DNA from: Rhododendron vialii
Taxonomy: Eukaryota > Streptophyta > Magnoliopsida > Ericales > Ericaceae
Direction: 5' to 3'
Length of the DNA: 64,000 nucleotides
Assembly: GCF_030253575.1 (NCBI RefSeq)
Contig: NC_080568.1
Location: 3,241,501-3,305,500, forward strand
Below, piece after piece: positions 45,734 to 57,700 of this stretch (position 1 is the first letter of the stretch; each line of letters opens with the position of its first letter). The position numbers were made by a program, and so were the translations under genes. Below the pieces are notes generated by a model. It searched no databases, had not been told where the DNA came from, and saw nothing but the letters and a program-made list of their open reading frames with translations.

Positions 45734-47144
45734 AGCATTCAATATCTTACTATTTTTGGGCGACAAATGCGTTGATTATTAGGTTTTTTTTGGACAATCG
45801 ACAGCAGAACCACTGGTTTTATTAAATTTGTGGAAAATTATTGTCCGACAAACAGGATGTTATGTGCTACAGTATATCGTTTTTCCAATTTGAAGATTCC
45901 CTATGCTGTTTGGTGCTAAATTTCCTGATGAATATTTAAAGGGAAAATGGATGCTCCATCTTTTTAGGTAATGCAATTATCTAATCTTCCTAGCATATTA
46001 TGGGGCCATCTACCACCTTATATTAGGGGATCATTTGCCCACGTTATTTATTCTTTTTTCAAATAATGCAACCAACTAGGTTAGGCTACTCTTGTACGCT
46101 TTCTACTGAGATGTTAAGAGGTCATATCTTGTCAAATCCAAAAATTGATTATTGGTTCTCATGGTTATGAGTCTTTATTTGAATGTGTTTCGCGATCGGG
46201 ATCATTCTTATGTAGACACGTAGGATGGTTCATGTCATGCCGGCCTAATTCATTTATCAATTTCTTAGCATCATGAATTTACGTCGCGTTCATTTAATTG
46301 AAAGGTGGCAACAGTTTCGAAAAGGATGCAAAATTAAATTCTTAGCCTCATAAATTTATGTTGTGATCATTAAATTGAAAGGTGGCAATAGTTTCGAAAA
46401 GGATGCAACATTTTCTATGGAAGGAGTTACATCGAGTCACAACATTTCACGTAGCACGTATTGATTTTGATTTCTCGATGAACTCGCGGAAGTTAGAACA
46501 AAATACTTGGGAATTTGGCCAAGTAATGATGCTTTTCCCCACCAATTTTTATAACCTGGGATTAGGCAAACTTTTGTTCGGAACTGAAGGGGTGATCATT
46601 AGGTCAAAAAATACTTAATTCATAAGGTCCTGGGCATGAATTTATCTAGTATTACTGTACATAGCTTAGAACAAGAACAATATATTGATACAAGAAGGTA
46701 TGGTTTTCCTTCCATCAGACTACAATGGCTAGGGAAACCGAGATGAATTTCCTACCGTATAAATCCATTTTTCAATTGATTAGGACTCAAGGCTCGGTTT
46801 GGTTTGATTTGATATACATCCATTTTTCAAGGATGGCAGTACCTCCGCTTGCCAAAGGAAAATACGAATGTACAACCATCGCCAGCAGATTTTTGCAGAC
46901 AAATGAGAAAACTATGGTAGTGCAAGGTATGGATCCGTTTGTTTGACGGACTAATAACCAAAAAAGTATATAATCTTACGAGATATATAATTTCATTGGA
47001 CCATTAGCAGTGAGACTAACAACACCATCCTCCATGGTATTGTATATGAAGTCTCTTCGCGTAAGTAGCACAATTCGATGCTCAAATCGTGTATTAAAGA
47101 AAAAGGATCCTATATGTAAATCATACCCAAAAGATTACATTTGT

Positions 47145-50073
47145 CTAGTCCATTCGGGATCCCTTTTCAGCTGCACAAGGAGCACAAGCAGGACCTCTCT
47201 CTGCTTCAACTTGCTTATACGCCTTGGCAATCTCATCTATTGGAATTTGAGGGAAATGGCTGAAGAGAGTGTAACCCTTGGCGGCCAAATCGACTATTGC
47301 GACGTTGTATTTCTCCAGCAATTGATTAACGGTGGGTACAGCCATCTGCGCCAGCACGTGGAGAGCTGTAATCTGGTTGGTCACGTACCATAACCTCGCC
47401 ATCGCGCACAAGAACAAATGCATGTACAAGCTGCCTGCATAATGAAAGGCAGCTGATGGGCCACCGACTTGGGCCTCGCGTATGAATGATTGTGCTACCT
47501 CCGATGCTTTGTGGACCATAGACTGGGCTTTGATCACGGCCTGCTTGGCAGAAGGCGGAGCATGCTCATCGAACTTGTTTGCGACTTCATCGACCTGCAC
47601 CTCACAAAAGTGCGCCTGTTATTCAAACTGACATGAAATCATTCTTCGTTACTTGATTCGGCTACGAACCAAAACATTAAGTTGCTGGCATTGCATCATA
47701 TTCTGTATCTATATCAGACACCTAATGCATGCCATGTACATCCAAAACATTCCCAACGACTAGGGACCAAAATGAACTCTATTCAAATTGTAATGTGGAT
47801 GGTACGTTTGTATGCTTCTCTCGAATATCAGAATATGAGATGCAAATCCTTTTTCTTCTTTGTTCACAAATGTTTCTCTCTCGGATTTGTCAGGGCCACA
47901 ACCATTTAACAGAAGGATGATCACGTTGAGCAGGAAAAAAGGGGAAAAAGGAGCCGGCATTTTGCTACCAGTTTAGGTATTCTCTGATGTGACACCATAC
48001 ATGCACAAACTCCCAAGCACTTCCGTATGAGTTCGAATCACACATCAGCCCCAAGGGTTAGTCCGGTTGGTTAATAGGTTTGCTCTCCACATAATTGACC
48101 AAGGTTCGATTTTCTTGGAGTCAAGCGCAAGAAAGTAATTTCTAGTGAATTCTTTAGTCCCGACGTGAATGGTTAGAGGGGATTAGTTGAGGTTTGCGTA
48201 AGCTGGCCCAAACACCCTTTGACCGTCGGAAAAAAAGAAAGAAAGAAGAATCACACATCAAACTAGTGACAATTATATTCTTATCATTTAAGCTTGCTAT
48301 AGTTGCTACTCCTATATGTCTTGATCTACACAATCAACATCCCACATACTTAAAACAAAGAAGTGAGGAGGCAGAGTACTAGATTAATACCTTTTCGTCA
48401 AGGAAAACAAGGAGATCAACAGGCACGCCCTTGAATTTCAAGTAAACAGGCCCAACGACTGTGGTTACAGTACTCTCCACGGTTTCGACTGTGGATTTCA
48501 AGGGACCAGAGCTCTGCTTCGCATATTCGTACAGATTCGACACGCATATCAGAGCGTTGATCGCTATCATCCTTACAAACCCTAGGCGCTTCAATTGTCC
48601 ATCGCTTTTCTTGATCTCGACCTTCTCAAAAACACAAAACAAAAATGGTTAAGCCATTGACAGCCTAATGGGTTGTCAATAAGGTGGGAAGAATACAAAA
48701 GAACACAGTTTTCAATAAACTTTTAACACTTTTCAAAGCATTTCAACAAACAGGAAACTGTAAATTTTTTTGTCCTTTTCCTTAAACATTGTGCTGTTAT
48801 TTGCATTTTCCAACAAAAAAATCAATTGAAAGCAATTGGTCGAAGAAAAAGACAAAAGAGCGGGAATCTTAGGCTGCAAACAAGACCAAATGACCCGAGC
48901 TTTGAAGTGTTTGAGCTTGGCTCATTCAATAGTCTAGCTCGAGCACGAGTTGAGCCAAAGTAATAGATCTCTAGCTTGGCTTGTTTAGTATTGAGGTGTT
49001 CAAGCTCAGATCGTTTACTAAACTAGTGTCTATAGTATAAACTAACCGAGTTAAAACGAACTCAAGATCGATTCATTTACTAACGAGCCGAGCCGAGCCG
49101 AGCCGAGCCCTAAGCTCCTCACAAACGGTTTGTTCGTTTGCAGCCCTAGCCCAGACAGATCAAATGAATAACGAGCCCAGTGATGAAGCCAGAATTTTTG
49201 CCCAAGAAGGGCTGACTTAATAGATATATTTTTATCCAAACGTATTCTTATTGTAGAGTAGTGTCTTTGGTTCCAATGCAATGCATTTGTACATTGAAAT
49301 TATTTTAGTCTAATGCATTAAACATGTATGAATCATTTTATAAAATTTCTTTAGGCTACGATCAAACTCACATGCTTATTTTTTTTTATGTATGAAAACA
49401 ATTGAGAAATGAGAATGCAAAATATCCTGTTTTTATTAAATTAAATCAAACTTATTGAGATTATAAGAAGTTATGACAATAATAATAACAATCCAAACTC
49501 AAAATTAGATATCAATTATCATATTCATAAATATTTTAAATTAGGGGTTGCCGGGGCCCACCCGACCCCAACATACCTTCACTCCTAAACGAGCCCCAAG
49601 CTGCTCGCGAATAACGCTCGGTATGTTTGTGGCCAGGTTTGTAGCCCTGGCCTAGACAGATCAAATGAATAACGAGCCCCAGGCTGCTCGCAAACAGCGC
49701 TCAGTTCAAAACTAGTGTCTATAAACTAACCAAGTTACAACTAACTGGGTCATTTACCAAGGAGCCGAGCCCCAAGCTGCTTGCGAAGTTGCGAACAGCG
49801 CTCGGTTCGTCTGCAGCCCTAGTGCTGCAGACAGATCAAATTAATGAAGAACATGAAGAATCTTCGCGCACAAAAACTCAATCAAAAGCAGTTAATCGAA
49901 GGAAAAAAACAGAAGCGTGGATAAATCAAATGTAGAACGAGATATTCACACACACACACAAGCACGCAGAATAGATTCATTCGTTGCGCATAAAAATCCA
50001 ATCAGAAAACGAAGAATCGCGGACAGATGAGATGGAGAGCAAGAGATTCTTAACGTACCTCGGTCGAATCCAT
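47145..50073 (-). CDS. LDAP1: REF/SRPP-family lipid-droplet-associated protein (LDAP), 3 exons
   Basis: Exons are 50059-50073 (MDSTE), 48391-48621 (or 48624) and 47145-47594; 696 nt, about 231 residues. The protein has the rubber elongation factor family pattern: LYEYAKQSSGPLKSTVETVE, then TVVGPVYLKFKGVPVDLLVF, then DEVANKFDEHAPPSAKQAV, and a less conserved C-terminal half (NQLLEKYNVAIVDLAAKGYT). These proteins coat lipid droplets, or rubber particles in latex plants, through amphipathic helices. There is no signal peptide. The C-terminus is short and cysteine-containing (GPACAPCAAEKGSRMD). Its position next to ASY1 and the F-box/MYND gene points to orthology with Arabidopsis LDAP1 (At1g67360). 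Intron 1 holds two family B repeats; intron 2 holds a SINE. An ABRE-like site lies upstream. Confidence 0.93.
48048..48247 (+). mobile_element. tRNA-derived SINE, 200 bp, in LDAP intron 2
   Basis: Flanked by an exact 13-bp duplication GAATCACACATCA (48035-48047 and 48248-48260). A-box TTAGTCCGGTTGGTTA and B-box AAGGTTCGATTTTC lie 32-40 bp apart. The tail is AAAAAAAGAAAGAAAG. It is antisense to LDAP. The exact duplication indicates a fairly young insertion. Confidence 0.93.
48873..49150. repeat. Dispersed repeat family B, copy 5, in LDAP intron 1
   Basis: CCGAGCTTTGAAGTGTTTGA at the left. GAGCCGAGCCGAGCCGAGCC (a pentamer run) and GTTCGTTTGCAGCCCTA at the right. Confidence 0.65.
49590..49850. 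repeat. Family B copy 6 with local segmental duplication, in LDAP intron 1
   Basis: AGACAGATCAAATGAATAAC followed by GAGCCC occurs at about 49151 and 49655, and a decayed third copy lies at about 49829. AACTAGTGTCTATA also recurs (49021 and 49710). Part of the element was therefore duplicated locally after insertion. Confidence 0.6.
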
Positions 50074-50231
50074 CGAGTTCTAAGCGTGATGCGCCTCTCG
50101 ATCGAGATGGAGAACGCAGAGGTCGTAGTAATAGGAATGTGGGAAGTGGATCCGGTTATACAGGAACGGCGGGAGAGTAGTAGTACCGGTTATTGTCCGA
50201 GGCGCACGTCGGTTGAACGGTGAGTGTGGCG

Positions 50232-50240
50232 CCACGTGTC
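50232..50240 (-). promoter_or_regulatory. ABRE/G-box-like site upstream of LDAP
   Basis: The minus strand reads GACACGTGG, continuing to GACACGTGGC, about 160 bp ahead of the LDAP start. This fits the YACGTGGC abscisic-acid-response consensus. LDAP genes respond to ABA and drought in Arabidopsis, so the site is plausible, but only the motif is seen. Confidence 0.5.
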
Positions 50241-50249
50241 GTGTGCCGA

Positions 50250-51712
50250 TGGGGGACGGGCCTTATTAGGGAGATTCTTTGCCCTGAAGTTGGAACCAAT
50301 GGCAGTAGAAAATAGAAATTGGAAAGATTTTACGGGGCGTCCTCGTGGACCACAATTTTTTGGTTTTGTCCTTCTACAAAAAATATCGCGCTTGTTAGTT
50401 TCAGGTCAAATTTATGCAATATTAGTTTGTCTCGACGAGAGGAATCGAAAAAATAAAAAATTATAACTTTTACACAAGTATTTTTAAAACGGGGGACGGG
50501 AGAAAAATAAAAGGAAAATGAGAAAGAAGATTTTTTTTTTAATTTTCTCTCATCTTTCTCTACAAACCAAACAATGGGAGATTTTTTTTTAAAAAAAAAT
50601 TCCTTACTTTCTCTTATTTTCCACGATCTTCAAACCAATATTGATCAGTGTTTTAGATTTTGTAGTATTTGAGATTTTGAATTTTAGTAAAAACAGGTAA
50701 ACATATTTATCATAACTGTGAAATTAATGGTATTGTTTATTGCAAAAAAAATAATTAAAAACCAACTTTTAGAATGCTTAGAATCTATAATTTGTTCTAG
50801 AGAGCAATTGAAAGTTTGAAACCTAGCTTTTAAAAATATATAATAATTAAATAGAAGCTTCAGGAGAGACACTCGGAGAAGGTGTCCCTGATTTTCTTTT
50901 TCTTTTTCTTTTTTTATTTTTTATAATTGAGTGTTCGAGTCAGCATGCACTTAATTTTTTTAATTATAGAATTTTATAATTACGGACTAAGTAAACCTCG
51001 GTGGCACCAAAATGGTTTTTTCACTAGCCGTGAAAGTTGAACCTACGGATGTTCAAGCTTAGGGAAGTAAGCCAACTCTAACTTCTATTTGGAGAGTTTA
51101 CGAATGTTCAAGCTTGGGGAAGTTTTTTGCGCGCCTAACACTATGGGAAACTCATTTACACTTATACATATAATTTTAAGAAAAAAAAGTTCATTTATTC
51201 TTAAACTACTTTTTGGAAAGAGACTGCATGCGTAATTGAAGATTGAAAAAAATAGGTGAGTAAAGCGGAGTCCGACCTGTACCCGTGGTGGGGGCTACAA
51301 TTTTACTAACTGCTTGGTATAGCTATAAACGGTAGAAATAAGAAAGGAGAACTCCAGAAGCTATCAGTCAGTTCTTTGTTAAAAAAATCAAAGCTAAAAT
51401 CATTTTCCCAGATGGCATAAGACTATAGTTGATAAACCAATCAACTTCTTTTTTTTCGAACAGAGAATAATCAATCAACTTGACTTGAGCAGAATAGAAG
51501 GGAAACAAGTACTGTATCATAAACCGTAGCCGGTAGCCCCAATCTCAATATCAAGAACTGTATTTCCCATGATCGATACAGGAATGTGAATGGTCATGAT
51601 TCGTGGAAGTTACTATAATTGAAAGAATCACAGAAAGAGTTTCTAACACATTCAACAAGAACAAGTGGAATCCAAATTGAATGAGCATTCAGGAATATTA
51701 CTCCAAAGCTTT
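50250..51712. other. Intergenic region between LDAP and the 3' end of ASY1
   Basis: AT-rich with no gene visible. It should contain distal LDAP promoter sequence and the ASY1 3' UTR near 51500-51712. AAGTTCAAGCTTAGGGAAGT-like words recur at about 51050 and 51108. Confidence 0.5.
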
Positions 51713-54700
51713 TCAGATACCTAGAGACCTCTGGCGCTTCTGGTGCTGAAAGATTGGCTCTTTAACCTGTGGGGAGGAAGAAGGTTATGATTCTTACGAA
51801 CACAAAAAAAACTTCACAAAATTTTGTTACTGATGACAAAGTTGAGTCGTACCGTGCTTGCTTTCCTGGACCGCTTGTCCTGGCTGGACCTACTGCAGAT
51901 AACAGCATCAAACTCATCAAACTGATTGCCATTTCCATTTGTTCTGCCATTCTCATTCCCCGCTGCAAAACTCTCTCTTGAAGCTACTGGCTGCTCAAAT
52001 ACCACAACACATTACTCATTAAACTTCTACGAAGCTTTAGAGTGACAGGCAGGAATTGGTGGTTACTTGCTAAAGGAATAAGAAGCACAGACCTCAGCCC
52101 TGCTTGTGGGAGTGTTTCCGTGGCCCCTTGTCACAGTCTGCTCACTTCTGATAGAACCATTTTGATGTGCTTTAGATCTACCTCTTGTGCGTGTGAGATC
52201 TGATCCAATGGAGTGAAGAGCACCGCAGGTGGACATGTCCCTGTGGTTGATCCCTGATCAAGTACAAGCCATTCTCTGTTTCAATTGTTCGTTATGAAAT
52301 AGGGTAATCACTGTAAGATAATCCGCATTGGTATAGAGTACTCTGATAACTTACCCATTTTCTGAAATCCAATGCCTTTGGACATCTGTGATTCGATAAA
52401 ATCCACATCCTGTTCAGAGTTATATAGTTCAAAAACGTTAACATAAATAAGTTGATGAATGTCATCATGCACCCAGGCAAAATTGTTCAAATAAGTTGTA
52501 ATTATCACCATGGAATCAATGTCCAAAGTTTTCTTGACTTCCTTTAGCTTTTTCTCAGTTAGATCGGAATGGATCACACGTTTGCCTGCGACAACAAATG
52601 AGAAAAGTTCATGACAGCAATATCACTCCCACAAATTAAGCCATAATAATTACACTCAACTAGTAGGTATCAGAGCACAAACCTAGCCTCCCATTGCTTT
52701 TGGCATCTAGAAACCCTTCGCGAGTCATTTTGTCAATCAGCTTGCGGACAGTAGCCTGGTTGATTTTTCCATCCAGCTTGTTCTGAAGCTTTGCAGTTGT
52801 CACATAGTTCATTGGAAGAGCATGATACAAAGCCTGCATTTAAAGCGTTCATAATACTTATACCATGCAGAATGTTAGTATCAATCCTGTATCTATCTAC
52901 TAGTACAGCGTGCCCAAGAAAAATGAACTTGAACTTATTTTTGATCAGCCGCCTGGATAATTTTTTAATCTTATAGACCGCGTCCATTTTTTATGCCACT
53001 AATATGTCTGATAACTGTGATATATTCCAAAGTTGGCAATAATTTACAATAAGATAGTGAATTCATAAATATAAAAAAAAGAGTCCCTCGGGTATTCTTA
53101 ATCCTAGTTTCTACATGTGCAAATGGTTAAGTTCAAAAGGGAACTTGAATGGCCCAGCTAGCGATAAGATTCCCAGAAAATAACAACTCAACAGTAGACC
53201 AAACCCAAAGCAGTAAGAACGGGGAAAAAAGGCAAGGGTAACTTGTCACACCGAGAGGAGACAAACAACTAAAACAAAAGGTCAGATTAAAACACCTCGA
53301 CTTTAATCCCACGAGAATTTTTTACACTAACCTTCATGTACATGTGATCTTCACCCGCATCCTGCTGAGCATTCTTGCCATTTGAGACAACTTGGCCATC
53401 CATTTCTTCTTTTACAGCATCAAATTCATAGTCAAGGTTCTAACATTTTGGTTTTGTCAAAATGGGAAAAAAAACATTACACTATGAGCCAACAATTAGA
53501 CAGGCGCTGAATATACAGGACAAAGCAAAAAAGTAAACCACCTTTTGCTTCATAATGGTGTAACAGTCTGTTCCAGCTTTAGACAATGTACCTTCCTTGA
53601 CTAGCTTGTCAATAATCTCTGAAAACCAGTATAATAGAATCAAAACAATTAGAACCATTCTCCTTCTTAATAGGTGCAGGATTGGATGTCTTTTTTTTTA
53701 CGAGCTTCAAATGTATCAGGTCCTCGAATTACCTTCTATTAGTACCTGCAACCATTAAGTTTCATAACAATGTCATAAGGTTGCAAATGTTAGACTCAAA
53801 GTACATTCTACATACTCAGTGAACCAAGATTATGTTAAGACCAGAAAAAACAAGTAAAGGAAAAGGCCTTTACCAGTGAGATGTCAGGGAAATTTGAGAG
53901 AACATGAGTGAGCTCAACAGTGTCAAGGTGATAACAGTTGATCCAGTCTTTTACCCGCCCTACTTGTTGTTCATCTTCCTCTGGATCTTGAGTATCATCT
54001 GCACCATCGAGTATTGCAGTGGGACTTTATTCTAATAAAGAGGCTCTTGGGGTTTTCTGACAAAAATTACCTTCCTCAACCATTTCATCAGCCTGCTGCT
54101 TATCTGTTAAAATAACTATTGTTATTCGCAGACCAAAATTAGAGGAACAAAGGCAACTAACATGTAAAGGTGATAAGGCCAGAAACATGGAATTACCTAT
54201 TGGTGCAACCACGTATCTGTCACCTTGCGAGTGACTAACCTGAGGTGAGTTGCAATTTATTGACAAGTGTTTAATATAAAAACTGTGGTGTATGGTTATC
54301 AACTTTCAACAGCTACCGTAGTTTTTGGAGAAAATAAAATGTAATGGTTATTGATAACACATTACCTCACTGTCAGATTCCGAGTACTCGTCCCTTTGTA
54401 CAGAATCAGCTCCCAAGCTCACCTCATCATCTTGAATGTCATCATTTTCATCCTCACAAGGATCAAGCACGCTCTTAACCTGCACAAATTCCAGACAAAA
54501 TAAACACTAGCTGAACATTTGTAATAGTAAACCGATTGTTTTGCTGTTCAAGCTATATCAATCCTCACCTTGAGAGCCAATACAAAATGCTTGCTGTTAA
54601 CATTCCCAACCTCCATTTTCAGAGGATTTTTATTCCATGGATTATAAGCCTCTTGTTCAGTGCAGCCTCTGAAGAATGGAGGCTCGTAATCGACAGGCTG

Positions 54701-57700
54701 CAAGAGAGGTGAGCGTGTGAATAATATTTTGCCCGACCAAATACAAGGGGAAGCAAGTGATGATTATTAGTTTTACTGGGCTAGTGTCAAGTTAAAATAC
54801 CTCAAAGCACATAAGATTCATATTTCCTTACCTTTACCAACATCACTCTTTACAGCAATGCAGCAGTTCAAAATGACATAATTCTAACAGCATGGACTTG
54901 TATAACTTGTTACCATTAGGCAACCACTACAACAAACCAAAAAGGTTGCAAGTGTACAGACAATATATGAAGATACTAGTCCACATGGGTAGCATAATAC
55001 TGGCATTATGCACTTCCAAGTCTTGCCAGTACTATGGCTTGGTTAGGAAGTCAAGGATATCTAAAAAACTGAAAGTTCAATCACGTAAAAGGGAACTTAA
55101 TTAAGTAAAGGGTGTACCGTGACATCATCGTAATATAGGAGTTTCATCAAAATAGTGCGCTGAAACAAGAGTCAAATATCATACAGTTAGAAGCAATTCA
55201 TTAAAATTATTTGAAGAACCTTATCTATCAAAGTGGTGGAAAGCATTACCTCTTCTGGCATTCTATCCAGTGTTCTCATCAATTGAATAAGTGTGCGGAC
55301 CATTTTGCAAGCAGAACTCCTGCATTGGTATTTAGTATCACAAACGGCAGGTGAGCTTGGAACTTCAAAACCGAACCAACAGGACACTGAGCTATTTGGA
55401 TTAAGTACCTCATCTGATTAGGAGTGACTTCTGTTTTGGAGTTATACTTGAATGTTCCTCCCTGCTTCTTGTCTCCGTTGCGTTTGATATTCATTGAAAC
55501 CTCTTGGCTATCAGAACTCGAGTAACTGAAAGAAACTGCAGCAAAACAAACAGAAATCTAATTAGCAAGGCAATAATGTCCCAACTGATACCTCCATGTA
55601 CAAACAACTACAAAAAAAAGAGTTCGATTTAATAGCCATGGAGTGCGGTAACGAACAGTTGTATCTTTGTAGGGTTTTCTGGGAGTCAATCAATGTCATG
55701 TCAGAGGAATGTGTACCACGCCACCCTCTTATTACATACAATGTGAAAGAGAAGAGCGGAAATGATATTTCCCCTTCGTCAAAAGCCTCAAAGCGCATAG
55801 AAGTGCCATATAATGGTTCTTTATATTTAGATTAATGAGGAAAAAAATCACAAATGATGTTCCCTTGGCAAAGCACACGGAAAAGTGGCACACTATTCTT
55901 GGTTATTGCTTAGATTTTTTTCAGAAGAAACAAACATAATGATATGATATCCTCCCTATTTTAAAGCATGCGTAGGAGTGTGTTATTTTGTCAGATGTTA
56001 TAAGTAATGGTAGGTTGCAGAAAACAATGTACACCCTATCTTGACAAATTACAGTACACCTCAACAAAGTAAACCAAGATCAAACATCAAGTCAGTGATA
56101 CTACCAAGGTGTATTGAACTAAAAGAGTCTTACATGCATATTCCTCAATCATTGGACCTTCTACTGCTTCGCAAACAGAGAACAGCAGTGTTTTGAGGTA
56201 TTTCTTCTGCAGTGCATCGTAAACACCTGCAACAATTAAGAGACACGAAACGGTTTGAGAAAACGATAATGCCATTCCGTGTAAGATGTGTGTCAGGTCA
56301 GTGAACTCAACATGCCTTTCTCCATCCAATCAATCAGTCTCCGTGACTCCGCATCCATTGGCATAAGCTTCTTGATCTTTATTTCTGGTCAAACACGATT
56401 TCGTGGTTGTAGGAAAATATTTATCAGGTAGTATTCAAATTTAAAGTGGACTAAGAAGGATATCTAAATACAGCAAGCTCACCCAAGGCGGGAACAGACT
56501 TGTCATTGAAATACTTCTCAGGAAAAAGGCCTCTAATGTAACTAATATTGAAAATTGCTATGCGTAGCAGGTTCCTCGTCTATCTCAGGTCAAAAACAGT
56601 AGATAACATGAGATCAATAAAGAGGAGCTAAAGAAATAAGCATACCACAAATTTGGCCAATTCAAAATTGTGAGATTTCTGTCATCATCTGACAGCAGTA
56701 AATATCAATAAAGCCTAAAATGTAACAGCATTTTGACCAAAATTAACATTCGGACTCCTAGAATAGTTGCTGTTAACAGCATTTTGAGCAAAATTAACAT
56801 TCGAACTCCTAGAATAGTTGCTGTTGAATTTAGGTTCACAAAAGTCAACAGTTGATCATTATAGCATGTGAAAATGTTATCATATCAACATATTCAAGCT
56901 ATCAATGCATTAGTAGAAGAATGACAAAATTTGCTATTTATTTGCCTCGATAGCTGTTAGATCATAGGATTTCTGTCCTCCAACAGTAATAAGATCACAA
57001 CAGGAAAGAACATAACAACATTAAGAGGACGAGTGTAAAATATAGATTCGACTTCTACAACATTTACTATAAAAATCAGGTTCAAATTCAATTAACAGTC
57101 AAAACATATTTCATTATTTGCAAATTCGTCCTCATCCGTCATATCAACATGTTGAAGCTTACAATGCCTCCGCAGAATAGCTAAAAATACAGCGATTCAT
57201 GGATTTCGCCATTTATTTGCTCCGATTAACGAAAGCTCATGCAATATCGGTCCTCTTCTTACGGAGAACATATACAAAGGTAAATATCAAGATGTATTGG
57301 AAAAATCTAAAGGAGAAACAGGATTGATCCAACTCAGAGTAAGTTCGTACAACTTCAGGTTCAATTTACAGTCAATAGTAGTTCATTATTCAAGTTTATG
57401 AATCCTGTCAAACAAGGTTAATAAATCTCCAATTATTTCGTTAAATGATCGTTACAACACTCTAGGATTCCTTCCCAATTCCATCGCACAAGTTATAAAA
57501 ACCAACTAGGGCCGAAAACAAGCTGATTCCGAGTTATAACTAACGCTTGGCTCGTTTAAATGAGCTTTAAAACTCAAATCTCAAGCTCACGACCAGCTCG
57601 GTTAGTTCGTTTGCTGATACAATGGACCGACACAATTCATATCATAAACAAAATTAGGTTTACATTTCATGACAAGGTTTCCGAATTTGACGGAACAACA

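Larger units (their letters stand above)
42971..47144. other. Intergenic region between the F-box/MYND gene and LDAP
   Basis: Holds two related SINEs, a GC-rich small ORF (44037-44192), family B copy 4 and a tandem duplication at about 46268-46412 (AATTGAAAGGTGGCAAYAGT then TTCGAAAAGGATGCAA, twice). I see no other gene. Confidence 0.5.
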
